From Pelargonium tetragonum (taxonomy: Eukaryota > Streptophyta > Magnoliopsida > Geraniales > Geraniaceae), in NCBI GenBank assembly GCA_036897445.1, contig JAYMTL010000087.1:20361-84360 (forward strand): DNA of 64,000 nucleotides, read 5' to 3'. This document shows, one piece after another, positions 1 through 10,400 of the stretch. A model generated the notes under the pieces. It was not told where the DNA came from. It made no database searches and worked only from the letters and a program-made list of their open reading frames with translations. Position 1 is the stretch's first letter. Each line of letters opens with the position of its first letter. Both the position numbers and the translations under genes were made by a program.

Positions 1-268
1 ATCTGAACAATATCCTTATTAAAAGAGCCGTAACCTATGGATTAATTTAGCTAAAACCGAAAAATTATATCTAGCGAGACCCGTAGATAGCTTAGACTCC
101 TGCCTAAAAGGCGCCTACAATGGAAACCTCTCGATCGAAATTAGAGAGCTGGACTGCAAGCTAAGAAAATAAAGTACTTTAGGCCCCAGTAAGATTTGTA
201 TCATAAAAGGGAGCTTACCGCAAAAACTATTGAGTGAGAAATCCTCTTCGTTGTAAAAAAGCTCGGTT

Positions 269-280
269 AGGCGATCGCCT
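269..280. repeat. 12-bp perfect GC-rich palindrome
   Basis: AGGCGATCGCCT reads the same on both strands. It contains GCGATCGC, the core of the cyanobacterial HIP1 word, but there is only this one copy in view, so that link is not supported. It is notable mainly as one of several GC-rich self-complementary words in an otherwise AT-rich window. Confidence 0.85.
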
Positions 281-2206
281 GCTTACCCTCCTCCATTCTT
301 TTAAATATTGTTTGCTGAACTTGTTGACCAAAGCCGGACATTTTTAGTTAATATACTTCTGTCTATGTTGAGGCTGAAGTTGTATTCTAATTCGAGATAC
401 TATTCTTAATAAATAAGTTTACCGAAGACTTAATGTGGTTAAAAAAAGCCCAGACCCCTCCTCGGACAATTCTGGTTTATGACGCAATCTTGATTCATTA
501 AATTTAGCATCCTTCGTAACCCAGTAAGAGGCAGCCCCTTTTTAATTAAAAAAGAAGTCTACGTTAACCTTTTTATTTTTACGAGATCCATATTCACAGG
601 TCCTTGTGAGCCTTTACTTTCTGGTAATTCTAACTAAGGATTAAAATTGTTAATATCCCTTTAAAAAGGTATCGGAATGGACTATTACCACTATTCTCTT
701 CTGCAAGGGCTAAAAACTCTATTACAGGGAATTCCTAAAATCCCCAGTAACATCTCGAAGTAATAACAAAAGTATATGCCTAATATATTTAAAGGGAACA
801 AAATGTCAACAAAAGCTACTCACAAATCAAGTTGAATGCCGGGGGCATGCCTAGCCCATAAACACTTCAAAAACTTGTGTCTCCTAAAAAATATATATAA
901 CCACCTATAAAGCATTCTTTAGGATTTTTACTCCGTGTCATTTGCTTGTAGTAAGGCCCAAACTATCAGGCTTTGGACAAAGCCATTTTGTTTCTCTAGG
1001 CTTCAGAAAATAGAAATTTTTTAGCGCTATAGATATCAGAGAGCGGGCTTACACTACTTGTTATTTTACTATAATTATAGAAACTTTCGCATATGAGGAA
1101 GGGACTTCTTTCGATTTTCTATTAAAAACCACTTGCAAAAATGAAAATAAAATACCAAAGCAGCTGAGGAAACCCCACATGTAACTGAAATCCCTGGTGT
1201 GGAAAATTTAATAGAAATAACTAGTATTACAAAAAGATATCGATAACAACCAGCTTTTAAAACATAAAACTTTGAATAAATAAGTATACCACTCTTGTGT
1301 AACCCTATATGAAAAAGTTCTTGATAAGTCCTTATTGAATATTTACGGGATCCCTTTATAGAGGATGAGAGAAAAGTCAATCTGTTATATACAACAAGTG
1401 GAAGGGGGTATGCTAAAACCTAACATATTAGATTCTTATCAAAGTACCTAACCCATTATAACAAGTATTTATATTATAGTAGGATCTCCATATAAATTGA
1501 AAAGTGTGCAGTTACCCCCAACTCTTTCTAAAGTCCTGGTTACTTTTGCTAGCTAGTGTATAAAAACAAGCCTCTTGGTTTAGCCCTGTATTACTCCACC
1601 CGTAATAGTAAGGATAGTTAAGTGCTCGCATTCAGACCCCTTTAGCATTCTATCCTGATTCCCTTATCTTCTCTAGAAATCCTATAAACTATAAACATAG
1701 CTTTTTTGTTCTTGGTGTGTGATAATACTTTTTCTTTTTAAGTCCTATACAGGTTAGTGTATACCTCGAAAAGAATAAGATAAATTTTATAATATAAAAA
1801 AGAAGTGTAACTTATGAAAAAGGGTCCTAATAATTAAGAATTAAAGCATTTCAGGCATTTTATACAGTCAAACAGAAAGAAATTGAAATCTTGAAGTAGG
1901 GAATCCCGAAGGTGTACAAACTTAAATATGGGTAATAAAGGCCTTAGAGTATCAAAAATGAACACGCTAGGGGCTGGTCAAATATTAAATGTAGTATAAC
2001 ACATCTAATGGACAGCCCCTTTTAGAATCCATTTGTCAGTAAAGGAAATCCCTATACAAAGACTTTAGTATCTAGTAGGAAATCCTGAAATACATAAGAT
2101 TAGCAAACTAAGACTTATATATGCACAAAACCCTGCTTGAATCTTTAGGAAAGTCAAAAAGGTTGCTCCCCCAAGAGATCTCTCTGAAAAGTTTGGGTGT
2201 AACTCT

Positions 2207-2227
2207 AGGTATCGCAGATAAAGAGTA
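2207..2227 (+). repeat. 21-bp exact direct repeat, copy 1
   Basis: This copy contains GGTATCGCAGATAAAGAGTA preceded by A. The identical 21 bases recur on the same strand at 3054-3074, 847 bp away. The flanks are only loosely similar. An exact match of this length is not expected by chance in 64 kb, so it marks a duplication or recombination footprint. Confidence 0.9.
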
Positions 2228-2684
2228 AGGGATAGAGACTAGGAAAGGTATGCAGAATAGGTTTTATACAACAAATTTATGAGTCACTGGTTGCAAGAAA
2301 TATAGTAAAAAAAAAGAGCTCAAAAGCTTCCGGGTTAACCTACTCCAAGGCAAAGCGGTACTTGCGCGAAAGGATTCCATCTATAATTTAGTGTATGACA
2401 ACCCCCTTTTTATTTAAAAGATTTGTAGGATCCTTTTTCTATCTTTAGTTTTCTGAGTAAAAAGGCCGAGCAGTATTGTATAAATAAAAATCTTTCTTTT
2501 GTTAAAATCTGAAGCCTAAAGGCTTTTTTAGGTTTAGGTCTAAAATAATAAGGAATAGGTCCGTCCCCTTTAAAGGTTAGACTTAGGAATAAGTCACTAG
2601 GAAGTTGCTGCGATTAGAATCTAAGTCTTCTTTTTGTTTTTGTACTTTTGTTAGGGAATAAAAGAAAGGGGCTAAAGAGTAAAT

Positions 2685-3100
2685 GAACTGAAGTTGGTGT
2701 AAGTCTGTACTCTCATATACATATAAGTTAACCTTCCTCGGTACCCTTCAGTCGCTAAGATATAGTGTCTGATTAATATTTCTTGTTTTGTTTCCTACTA
2801 TAGCAATAACTACAGCGAGGGATATAGCTTAATAAGACTAACACAATACTAGAACTCCTATATTATATACATATACTAGTACATATACTAGAATGACTTT
2901 AGATAACTCTATTACAAAATGATTAAGAGGTCTAATAGGGAACAAAACTCCTAGCTACTCTATTCTTCTTATCGTAGCTACACTAAGCCCAGGCTGCAAG
3001 AGGACCCATATCCATAAGAGAAGGGAGCAGCTCTAAAGACTAAGGCTCAAAAAAGGTATCGCAGATAAAGAGTATAGGTATGATACATAGAAGTAAAGTA
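2685..3100 (+). repeat. Dispersed repeat family, copy at 2.7 kb
   Basis: A diverged copy of a repeat seen about ten times in the window. It opens with TTGGTGT, continues into AAGTTAACCTTCCTC (2725-2739), the right arm of the hairpin that is intact in the 9.1-kb copy, then runs through an AT-rich stretch. Inside that stretch is a 12-bp tandem duplication TACATATACTAG x2 (2868-2891). A purine-rich tail ends near the second copy of the 21-bp direct repeat. No open frame spans it. It could be a non-autonomous mobile element or simply recombination-spread intergenic DNA; the sequence alone does not decide. Confidence 0.5.
3054..3074 (+). repeat. 21-bp exact direct repeat, copy 2
   Basis: Identical to 2207-2227 on the same strand. 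It lies at the purine-rich tail of the 2.7-kb repeat copy, which suggests that copy 1 at 2.2 kb may mark the tail of another, more decayed repeat unit. Confidence 0.9.
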
Positions 3101-5325
3101 ATAAAAAGAATTGGGTAGGAGTAAGAAAGTGAGGAATGACTAAAAGTAAAGGAGTCCCTTTAGGCATCTACAAGCAAGGTGGATAGGTAGATTCGGGGTT
3201 TTTCTAATCCAGGATATTGCAAAGGTAAGGGCTTTCAAGTCAGTAAAGTTGTTTCTGAAAGTGGATAATAAAGGAAAGATTTTCGCGGTAAAACAAAGAA
3301 AAAATAATAGGTATCCTAACTTGTGTTTTAGTGAAAGGAAATAACCTTAGAATTAGTTCTTTTATAGTTCTAATGGTTCTAATAAAACGAATTCTGACTT
3401 CTTAAAAAGCACCTGTTTACCTGGTATCATAGCTCGAAGGGAGAGATTTTATAAAACTTAGGTCCCAAAAAAGAGGGATTTGAACTAAAAGCACTTGGGA
3501 ACTTGCCGAATCGTTCTACATGAGAAGAGTAAAAAGGACCGGATGCTAGAAGATCCTTGGTTATTTCGCACAGAATTTTGAAAAATATAATAAGTTTCAG
3601 TTTATCCTACTATACAGGACAGGATTGTCTTTCTAATGAATATAACAGTTCAGAGTCAGACAGAAAAAACTAGCTTGACTATTCAGGTTCCATAAGCAAA
3701 AGCAAGCATTTAATGGGCATTTCATTTTTCTAGAGGGCCCTTTAGTAACCTTGTTAGTTAGGCTCCTTTAGGGTAGTCTTCCTTTTTTTGGGTGCATAAT
3801 TAAGGGCGTTCCCATAGGACTATAATTAGTCAGAATTTTCTTAATACTATAAATAAAGCGAGAGGATTCTAATTTACTTGAAATGTCACAAATTAGGTTA
3901 CAGAATTTACATAATCAAGACTAGAAAAAGAGTACGCTTGGTCAAAAAATTTGACCCCAGATATTTAGAGGTCTTTGGTCTTACTTTAGGTTATCCGAGC
4001 TCTTAGGCGGGTTTATCAAAGGGTATAGCATCCCATATAGTAGTTAACAGGAATTTTTATTTAGTAGTTTAATATTTACCTCTGTCCTTTTTAGATTTAT
4101 TGAACTTAAATTTCAGGAATAAAAAGATTATACGAGTATTCCCGTAAAAGTAAGAAACAAATAGGTTTCCTTCTAAAAACTTTCTAATAAAGGACTCGAA
4201 AGGCCTAATCCTGATAGAGGTGTACCCTCCCCCCGCTTTACTAGATTTAGTGAGAAGAATTCCAGTCACGTAAAAGAGTAGGAAATTCTCTATTTTTGTG
4301 TAAGGGATTCCTTTATTTAATTATAGTAAGTATGCCAGAATTTTCATTTCCTTTTCAATGTACACTTTAATTACGGATTTTCCATGACCTAAAGATTAAA
4401 AGGACTTCTGACGACAGCGCCCTCGACCTTCGGTTATTTGTCAAGAGTATAGCTTGTGACGGGCCTTTTTAGTATCCACTACTTGTAAGTTGAGGCCGGA
4501 AACTCCGTGTAAGATAAATCAAAAAAAGGGGGCATTTTCTATTCATTTTATTCCCTAAGATTCTAGAGAAACGGACTTTTTAAGAATTTGGGATAGCAGA
4601 TTCCTAGCTTTAGCCCTAAGTTTATAAAGCTTCAAAAGAGCATAGAACCCCAGACTTTGCAAAATATCCAGGATTATAATAAACTCCTCTTTATTGTGTA
4701 CTAAAACTTACTCTAAATACAAACCTCAAATTTACAGAGCCCTAGAAGTTCTTTCGGAATTGGAAACTAAGAATTTCTGGAATAAACTATATACCATACT
4801 CTTTAAGTAAATACTTTCAAAAACGCGGAGGAAACCTTTAGGTTACTAATTACAAAATAAAAAAAGGATAACAAGATAAATTCCTTTCTAAATGAAAACT
4901 AATTAGTGAGGGCATAGCAGAAGTAAAATAGATTCGGGACCTGTAACTTGGTTTTAAATTCCTAAGATTCGGGTTTTAAAAGCTCGTACTTGTAATAAAA
5001 TTCTTAAGAAAAAAGGGCCTCCCTATTTCCTATAAAAGCAAAAGGATTCCTGTATTATTTACTTAGGCTTCAGATTTAATACAATAAAGAATAAATAGAA
5101 ATTTGAAAACAAAGTATGCACAAATTCTTTTGTTTATCACACGTTTAGTGGCCTAGTATTCCATACCTTTGACTTTTACCCTTTTGCAGAAAGATTTACT
5201 ATATAATTTGCATGACTTGCTTTTTCAGATTTAAGAAATGAGGACACTAGCTGAGCTAGAAAAAAAAGGTTATCTGTTAATGGAACTTTCTTAAAGTTTT
5301 TATCTTACCTGCTACAGGAAAAAAA
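3100..5325. other. Gene-free AT-rich segment
   Basis: I see no gene, RNA motif or strong repeat. The segment begins purine-rich (3100-3320) and then becomes mixed. The only frame above 60 codons is 66 codons on the minus strand at 4069-4269, without recognisable features. Confidence 0.6.
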
Positions 5326-5830
5326 CTAACAACATAAAACTCCTATATACTACCTATATACCTATACAATATAAAGATTAATACAATAACTATAAACTAA
5401 AATAAGTACAGTTTATAAGACAGGGAATCCCTATCTCTATAAGAAAGAGTCTAGCTAGAGGTATTATCAAGACGAAAGTTATTATAGCTGAGAATAAAAC
5501 AGTAACATTAAAGCAGGTATCATGAAGAGTCTAGGTATAGCTAAGAAAGTATAGCTAAGAAAGCAGGTATAGTTACTAATAAAAGTCTGCTGAATAAGAA
5601 AGATGTAGGTATTGAGATTAAGAGTATTGCTAAGACTAGGAAGTCTTTTGGCTCTGAAGAGTAGTACAAATACAAAGACTCCGAAAGATGTGTATATCTC
5701 TGAAGAAGAAGGGAAAATACAGACTATCTAAACTAAAAAGTAAGTCAGGCAGAAGATGGTACCTATAAACGTATGTAGATATATTCATTATACTACTAGC
5801 ATTACCCCCCTTCAGTACCCGGATATAGAC
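5325..5830 (+). repeat. Dispersed repeat family, copy at 5.4 kb
   Basis: This copy has the AT-rich part (about 5330-5420), the purine-rich module and the 3' module of the family. AGGTATAGCTAAGAAAG at 5533-5549 matches 16 of 17 bases of the reverse complement of 55,370-55,386. TATAGCTAAGAAAG is duplicated in tandem (5536-5549 and 5550-5563). The 3' module GCATTACCCCCCTTCAGTAC (about 5800-5818) is shared with 7003-7035 and 22,642-22,680. It encodes nothing recognisable. Confidence 0.5.
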
Positions 5831-6524
5831 CCAACAAATCTCTCTAGGGCTTACTTCCGTTGCAAGTCCTCCAAAAATAAACGGAATTTAGTCTTTTTGT
5901 GATAAAGGGAGGGATCTAAGTGCCTTTTAAGGGCTCTCCGGATTCCAATTTTGAGGTTTGTTTATAGGAAATTCTAGTAGATAGAGTTCTTTGCAGGTAT
6001 TCACTGATCGAGAAATTTGTAAATTTTCAATCTCTTAAGTGAGTTCTTTTTAATATTACTTCTACATAAGAACACTAAGCATATTTGCTTATTATGAATC
6101 CCCGTCCCTGCGGGTTTACATATCTACAAAATACAAAGAAAATAGGAACTTCCCCTAGCTAGTAAATTCTATAAAAAAAGAAGTTTACAACAAGGGTTTC
6201 CTTCAGTACACTAAAAAACTAAAGCTGTAATAGGGAATCGGTAATAGGGAGGCTGGTTAACTCGGTATTGTGATAATAGATTTTGCAAGGAAAAAGAATA
6301 TAACTAAAAATTTTAAAAGAGGTTTTTTCTTGAAAAGTGCAAAGCATTTAGGGGTTGTAATTCAGGTTTTTCTACTTTGTCGAGGGTCCAAAATTAAGAT
6401 TTAGCACTCAGGCGGTAAGAAGTTTTAATAAAAAGACTAAAAGCCAATAAATTGAGTAAATATAAAAAAGAGGGTTAAGCTAGGAGTTTCCAGTAAGTGA
6501 ACTCAAGTGAAAGAGGTCTTGTTT

Positions 6525-7100
6525 TTCTTTTGGTGTTGCAGTGTAAGGTTAACTATACTTATATACTAAATGCCTTCCTTTCTGCTCCGTTGCAGTTAGG
6601 CAGAAGGACTTACTCTTTCCTCCTTTTCGATAAGGACAAAGAACTAGAGGAATGCACTTAAACAAATTAAAACACCTAATAAAAACTTATTAATATCTAT
6701 ATACATAACTACGTAATAATAACCTATAATAGATTTAGATAACTGCTATAAGTTACTCTAAGTACTTCCTAGCTACAAAAACTACAAGAGCTCCATTAGA
6801 ACAAGAACTCTTTTTCTGCTATGTCTCTTGTAAGTACCCCTTTTCTCCTATAGGTTACTCTTACTAATCTAACTTAAGAGGAAGGGTGTAGCTGATAAGA
6901 ATAAACAAGAATTAAAAAACAAGCATAAGGCTTATAAAGAACAAGTTAAGAATAAAAAGAGGGTGTGTCCTGTACGTATCTACAATAAACTATGTAGCAA
7001 TAACCTCCTTCACTACGGTTCCTGTCGGTAAGAAGGATTTCTTATGTAGTATTAAATCTTTTGTATGATAAGAACACGGGAACAAGAGGAATTTTCTTTA
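6525..7100 (+). repeat. Dispersed repeat family, copy at 6.5 kb
   Basis: The head TTGGTGTTGCAGTGTAAGG followed by TTAACTATACT (6530-6559) matches the heads at 2.7 and 9.1 kb. The body has an AT-rich tract, a TAGCTACAAAAACTACAAGA module (about 6770-6795) and a purine-rich tract (6890-6965). The 3' module CCTTCACTACGGTTCCTGTC (7007-7026), followed by GGTAAGAAGGA, is shared with 22,650-22,680. It is one of the longest copies and the most useful for building a consensus. Confidence 0.5.
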
Positions 7101-8200
7101 ATAAAAAAAAGTCAAGGTAGCCTTTAGAAGTGAGCTTAGCTAGAATTGAAAGGATATCTCCAAGGCAGTCCTATATATATATATTTCGGATTTGTTGGAT
7201 TTATAAAGGAAAGGTCCTTGTGACAGGGAGGGCTTTTTTAAGAAAACCCGGGGAATTCCTCTTTCTCCTAAATATATAATAATTAAGGAATAGACTTTTA
7301 GACTCCTCGAGATAGTTTAACGAATTGGTGGGGAGCAAGGCTCGGGAAATCGACAGATCCAATCAGCTTAAGGGTTGGTAAAAGACTGAAATGGGGAGTA
7401 AACACCCTTCTTACAAGCGTCCTAAACTGACTATAAATGACATTCTATTCTATATATTCTTTTTGGGTGGGGTTATCTGGTTTCATCTGTATTCCCTTTT
7501 CTTAGTCTTTTTGGGAAGTATTGACTTTAATTGATTGTAAAAGAGTCCTTTTTTCTTAAGAAGCCTATAGTCACAAGGAATTTGATTTGCTGGACTTTAC
7601 TTTAGGAGTTTTCTAGAGGAGTCTAATAGTCATTTTTCGCATATTTCCGTTTGGGGTCTTATAAGAGGCAACCCCCGTTGTATACAAGTGGAGTTCAGGT
7701 AGATTCTTTTTCTTCTTAAAACAAATTAAATAGGGATCTTCTTCAGCTGCGGATATAAAAAAAATAGGGATAGAGGGGAAGCCCCGACTCTTCTTAAGTA
7801 TTTTCACAGTAAATTTATAGAAGTCCACTAAACGGAAATGAATAGAGCTACTTTGAGAGAGCCCCTAACCTTTAGGAGTTGAGTTTCGGCTAATGGGAAT
7901 AGAACCTACGTCTTACCGTATACTTTGTTACTTGAACTCGTGGGTGGACTACCGGGAATCCTATTAATTAAATTAAGGCGTAAAGAGACTCCTCTTTAGC
8001 TCCCGGATCTATAAAGTAATACAGGCAGGATAGTTAGGGAATTCTGCATACCCTTACACTTCTCAAGAGACCCATAAATAAGAATGAATTTGTTAACGAA
8101 TAGTCAAAATTCTAAGTAGTTAAGTAGTATAAAGGCCCTAGTTCCACTGGCTATTTCTATTCCTTAAATCCCAAGTGATAGAAAGCTTGACTCCAGGGTT
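7100..8200. other. Gene-free AT-rich segment
   Basis: No gene or RNA recognised. It holds a short TA microsatellite (about 7172-7183) and one of three occurrences of CACAAGGAATT (about 7573; the others are near 36,057 and 39,571). That word is a short dispersed repeat of unknown meaning. Confidence 0.6.
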
Positions 8201-8500
8201 CAACCTAACAGGGGTAAAGGGGGAGTCCAAGAATATAAAGGAGGTAAGACTCAAGATAAGTCTATCTCTAATTATAGGAATCGAGCTATCAAGAATAAGA
8301 TACGGAAGAGTACTACTCTTCAGAAAGGGAAGTTGTAAGTATCCTGAAGAGTCTCTGTATAGCAGCTAAGGAAAAGGGGTCTGATACAGAACGAGATTTT
8401 TAGAGGTATAGCTACAAGGACAAAGAGAAGTATAATACAGAGTAAGAAGAACAGTCGAAGGGTCGAGGTGGGGTAGCAGAAAGAAGAATAGAGAGTCAAG
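8200..8500 (+). repeat. Possible dispersed repeat family copy at 8.3 kb
   Basis: A purine-rich tract carrying TATAGCTACAAGGACAAAGA (about 8409-8428) and CTGAAGAGTCT, similar to the purine-rich module of the 5.4, 10.2 and 22.5-kb copies. The hairpin head and the 3' module are not evident, so this is at best a partial, decayed copy. The overlapping 122-codon frame on the minus strand (8320-8688) is the longest in the window, but it is low-complexity hydrophobic sequence with no recognisable family and is not called as a gene. Confidence 0.3.
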
Positions 8501-9099
8501 CTAAGAGTCTTATAACCCTGAAAAAATCTTTCAAAAGAGAAAGGTATGAGGATTCTGAAGTTGGTGGTTACGGGGTATGAATGTACTTTTAAAATACTAT
8601 TTATTTTATTAAACCCTAAACTTCTTCGGGTGCCCTCGGGCGGTAACAAGGACTTTAGTAAGGCTCTATCCTCTTTTAACGTAAGCACAAGGAACCGCGG
8701 TTCTCCTTAAAAAGATGTTATTGGTAAGTTTTTTACCGTATCTCTAACAAGTAATAAGGTGAATAAATAAAAGGGAAAGTTCATTAGTTTTCTAGTCCGT
8801 AAAGCCTCCTTCTTAATAGGGGATTTGACTCCCCACTCCTAGATCTCAAGTAAGATCCAATTCCTGAATTTAGTCAAGGGCTTACTCTAAGGGGAGCTGC
8901 TTTCTTCTTTCTGCTTTTAAGGGATCCCGCGGAATAGAAAAAATAGAAAAATAAGTAATTCTAAATCTAAAACAGAGTAAAGGTTCCCGGGGGCTTTCTA
9001 AAGAATTAAATGTAGTAAATGTCAAAGTAGAATATTCTAGATAGTGAGATTTTTGCTTTAGTCTGTACTCGTTATTATTTATCCGTTTAAAGTTTTCTT

Positions 9100-9310
9100 G
9101 TTTTGGTGTCATAATATAAGGTTAACTGTACTAATACTATAAGTTAACCTTCCTCTTTATACGATAAGAACAAAGGCAATGAGGGGCCTTAACAATGATA
9201 TACTCTCTATTACTAATGTATATACCTAATCTTATATATTATATTAACTATTTCTAATACAAATTAAAAAGAATAGCTACAATAAGGACAAGCAAGAATC
9301 AAACTTTCTC
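9100..9310 (+). repeat. Dispersed repeat family, copy at 9.1 kb, with intact hairpin head
   Basis: The head is TTGGTGT followed by a perfect 10-bp inverted repeat: AAGGTTAACT at 9118-9127, a 14-nt loop, and AGTTAACCTT at 9142-9151. The tail at 9272-9308 (AATAGCTACAATAAGGACAA, then GCAAGAATCAAACTTTC) aligns with 22,874-22,909 at about three quarters identity. Head and tail in one short unit make this the clearest compact copy (about 210 bp). The hairpin could be an RNA-processing signal or a replication or recombination structure. Confidence 0.6.
9118..9151 (+). repeat. 10-bp perfect hairpin in the repeat head
   Basis: Arms AAGGTTAACT (9118-9127) and AGTTAACCTT (9142-9151) with an AT-rich 14-base loop. 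The left arm alone survives at 6545-6554 and the right arm (AAGTTAACCTT) at 2725-2735, so the hairpin appears ancestral to the repeat head. Confidence 0.8.
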
Positions 9311-10169
9311 GTCTTCTCGTATCCTATAATAGCTCCTACTCCTAAGATAAGTTTTTATCATAAGAGGCTTGTATAAATTAAATTTGGGCAAAGATGAAGG
9401 TAAAGAAAAGTAAAGCAGTTTCCTTTTAGGTAAAGTTAAGGTTTTTGGTTTTACAATTTTAGTCAGGTATAAGCAAAAGTCAAGTCCGGCGTATTTTCGA
9501 GTCAAGTTTAAAGTCTGGGTTTTGATGATGGTAAGGTACTCTTGTTCTATCTCGAAGACTTCCTGCCTTACCTTTATTCGCTGCAGTTGGGTAGAGCAGT
9601 GCTATCATCCAACCTCTCTAAGTTTCAAGCCTCCCTTGTCAAAACTACAGAGCGCAGGAGTTACTTTTAGATTACAGTTATCTAGAACGGATCTCCTATA
9701 CTTTTTCCTACAAAAAAATTTCTTATAAATAAAGGGTGCCTAAACTCTTGATAAAATGCTATTCTAGGCGGCCTGGTATTATTCACAGGAAGACTTTTTA
9801 GTTACCCTTTAGGTGTTTTTATTGGAAAAAGGAGTTGTTTATTCCTTATGTTCCTTCGTTGTTTACAGATTTTCCAGTTCCGGTTAGTAGAGTCTCAGGA
9901 AGGGCTTGTAAAGTTATAGAAGCTTTGATAAAAACTCCTTTTATAGCTTAAGATACTATGGGTAGTTTTTTTATCTTTCTGATCTAGTATAGGGTCTTCC
10001 CAGGAACAATTAAAGTTGAAAAGGAATTCTTAATGAAATGAATAGGGCAAATCCTTGTGGTTAAGTAATTGTGGTAAAGATTTTTTAGTTTGAGTTTAGG
10101 AAGTTCTAATAAAAGGTAATTTGTTTTCGAAAAAGAGAATGAAATTCATGTTTATAGTTTATAGAGTGG

Positions 10170-10400
10170 ATATATAGCTCATCATAAGATACGAATGTAG
10201 CTACAAAGACTAAGACAGGTATAAAAGCTAAGAAGAAAGCTCAAAAGACAAGGGCAAGCAAGAGTCTGTCTATGAAGAAGGTTACAGGTATTAAGAAAGA
10301 GGGTCTTATGTTACATAAGGTAATGTAATTAAGGCAGAGTGCTGGTAGTACAAAAACAGGAAGATTAAGAATACGAGAAAGGGAGTAGCATTTGGAAAAT
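10170..10400 (+). repeat. Dispersed repeat family, partial copy at 10.2 kb
   Basis: A purine-rich tract with TGTAGCTACAAAGACTAAGA (about 10,196-10,215), followed by CAGGTAT and TATGAAGAAGG. These words are shared in order with the 5.4-kb and 22.5-kb copies. The AT-rich head is not seen. No coding potential. Confidence 0.4.

Larger units (their letters stand above)
1..2685. other. Gene-free AT-rich segment
   Basis: I see no gene here. The longest open frame (101 codons, minus strand, 1075-1380) has no recognisable domain and is within random expectation. The first 300 bases are richer in GC than the rest. They hold a 6-bp hairpin (arms 68-73 and 84-89) and the 12-bp perfect palindrome AGGCGATCGCCT at 269-280. 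A short inverted repeat AAGCCT-AA-AGGCTT lies near 2512-2525. One copy of a 21-bp direct repeat is at 2207-2227 (see the repeat entry at 3054). The start of the window could hold an unrecognised small RNA, but no conserved rRNA block could be matched. Confidence 0.6.

Noticed and set aside
8628-8660. 16S 3' end (GGCGGTAACAAGG)
   Set aside because: Only GTAACAAGG matches; helix 45 is not formed and the same word recurs at about 14,420.
8320-8688. Longest open frame (122 codons, minus strand) as a gene
   Set aside because: Its length is what random sequence of this composition gives as a maximum. It is low-complexity and hydrophobic, has no family motif, and overlaps a repeat-like tract.
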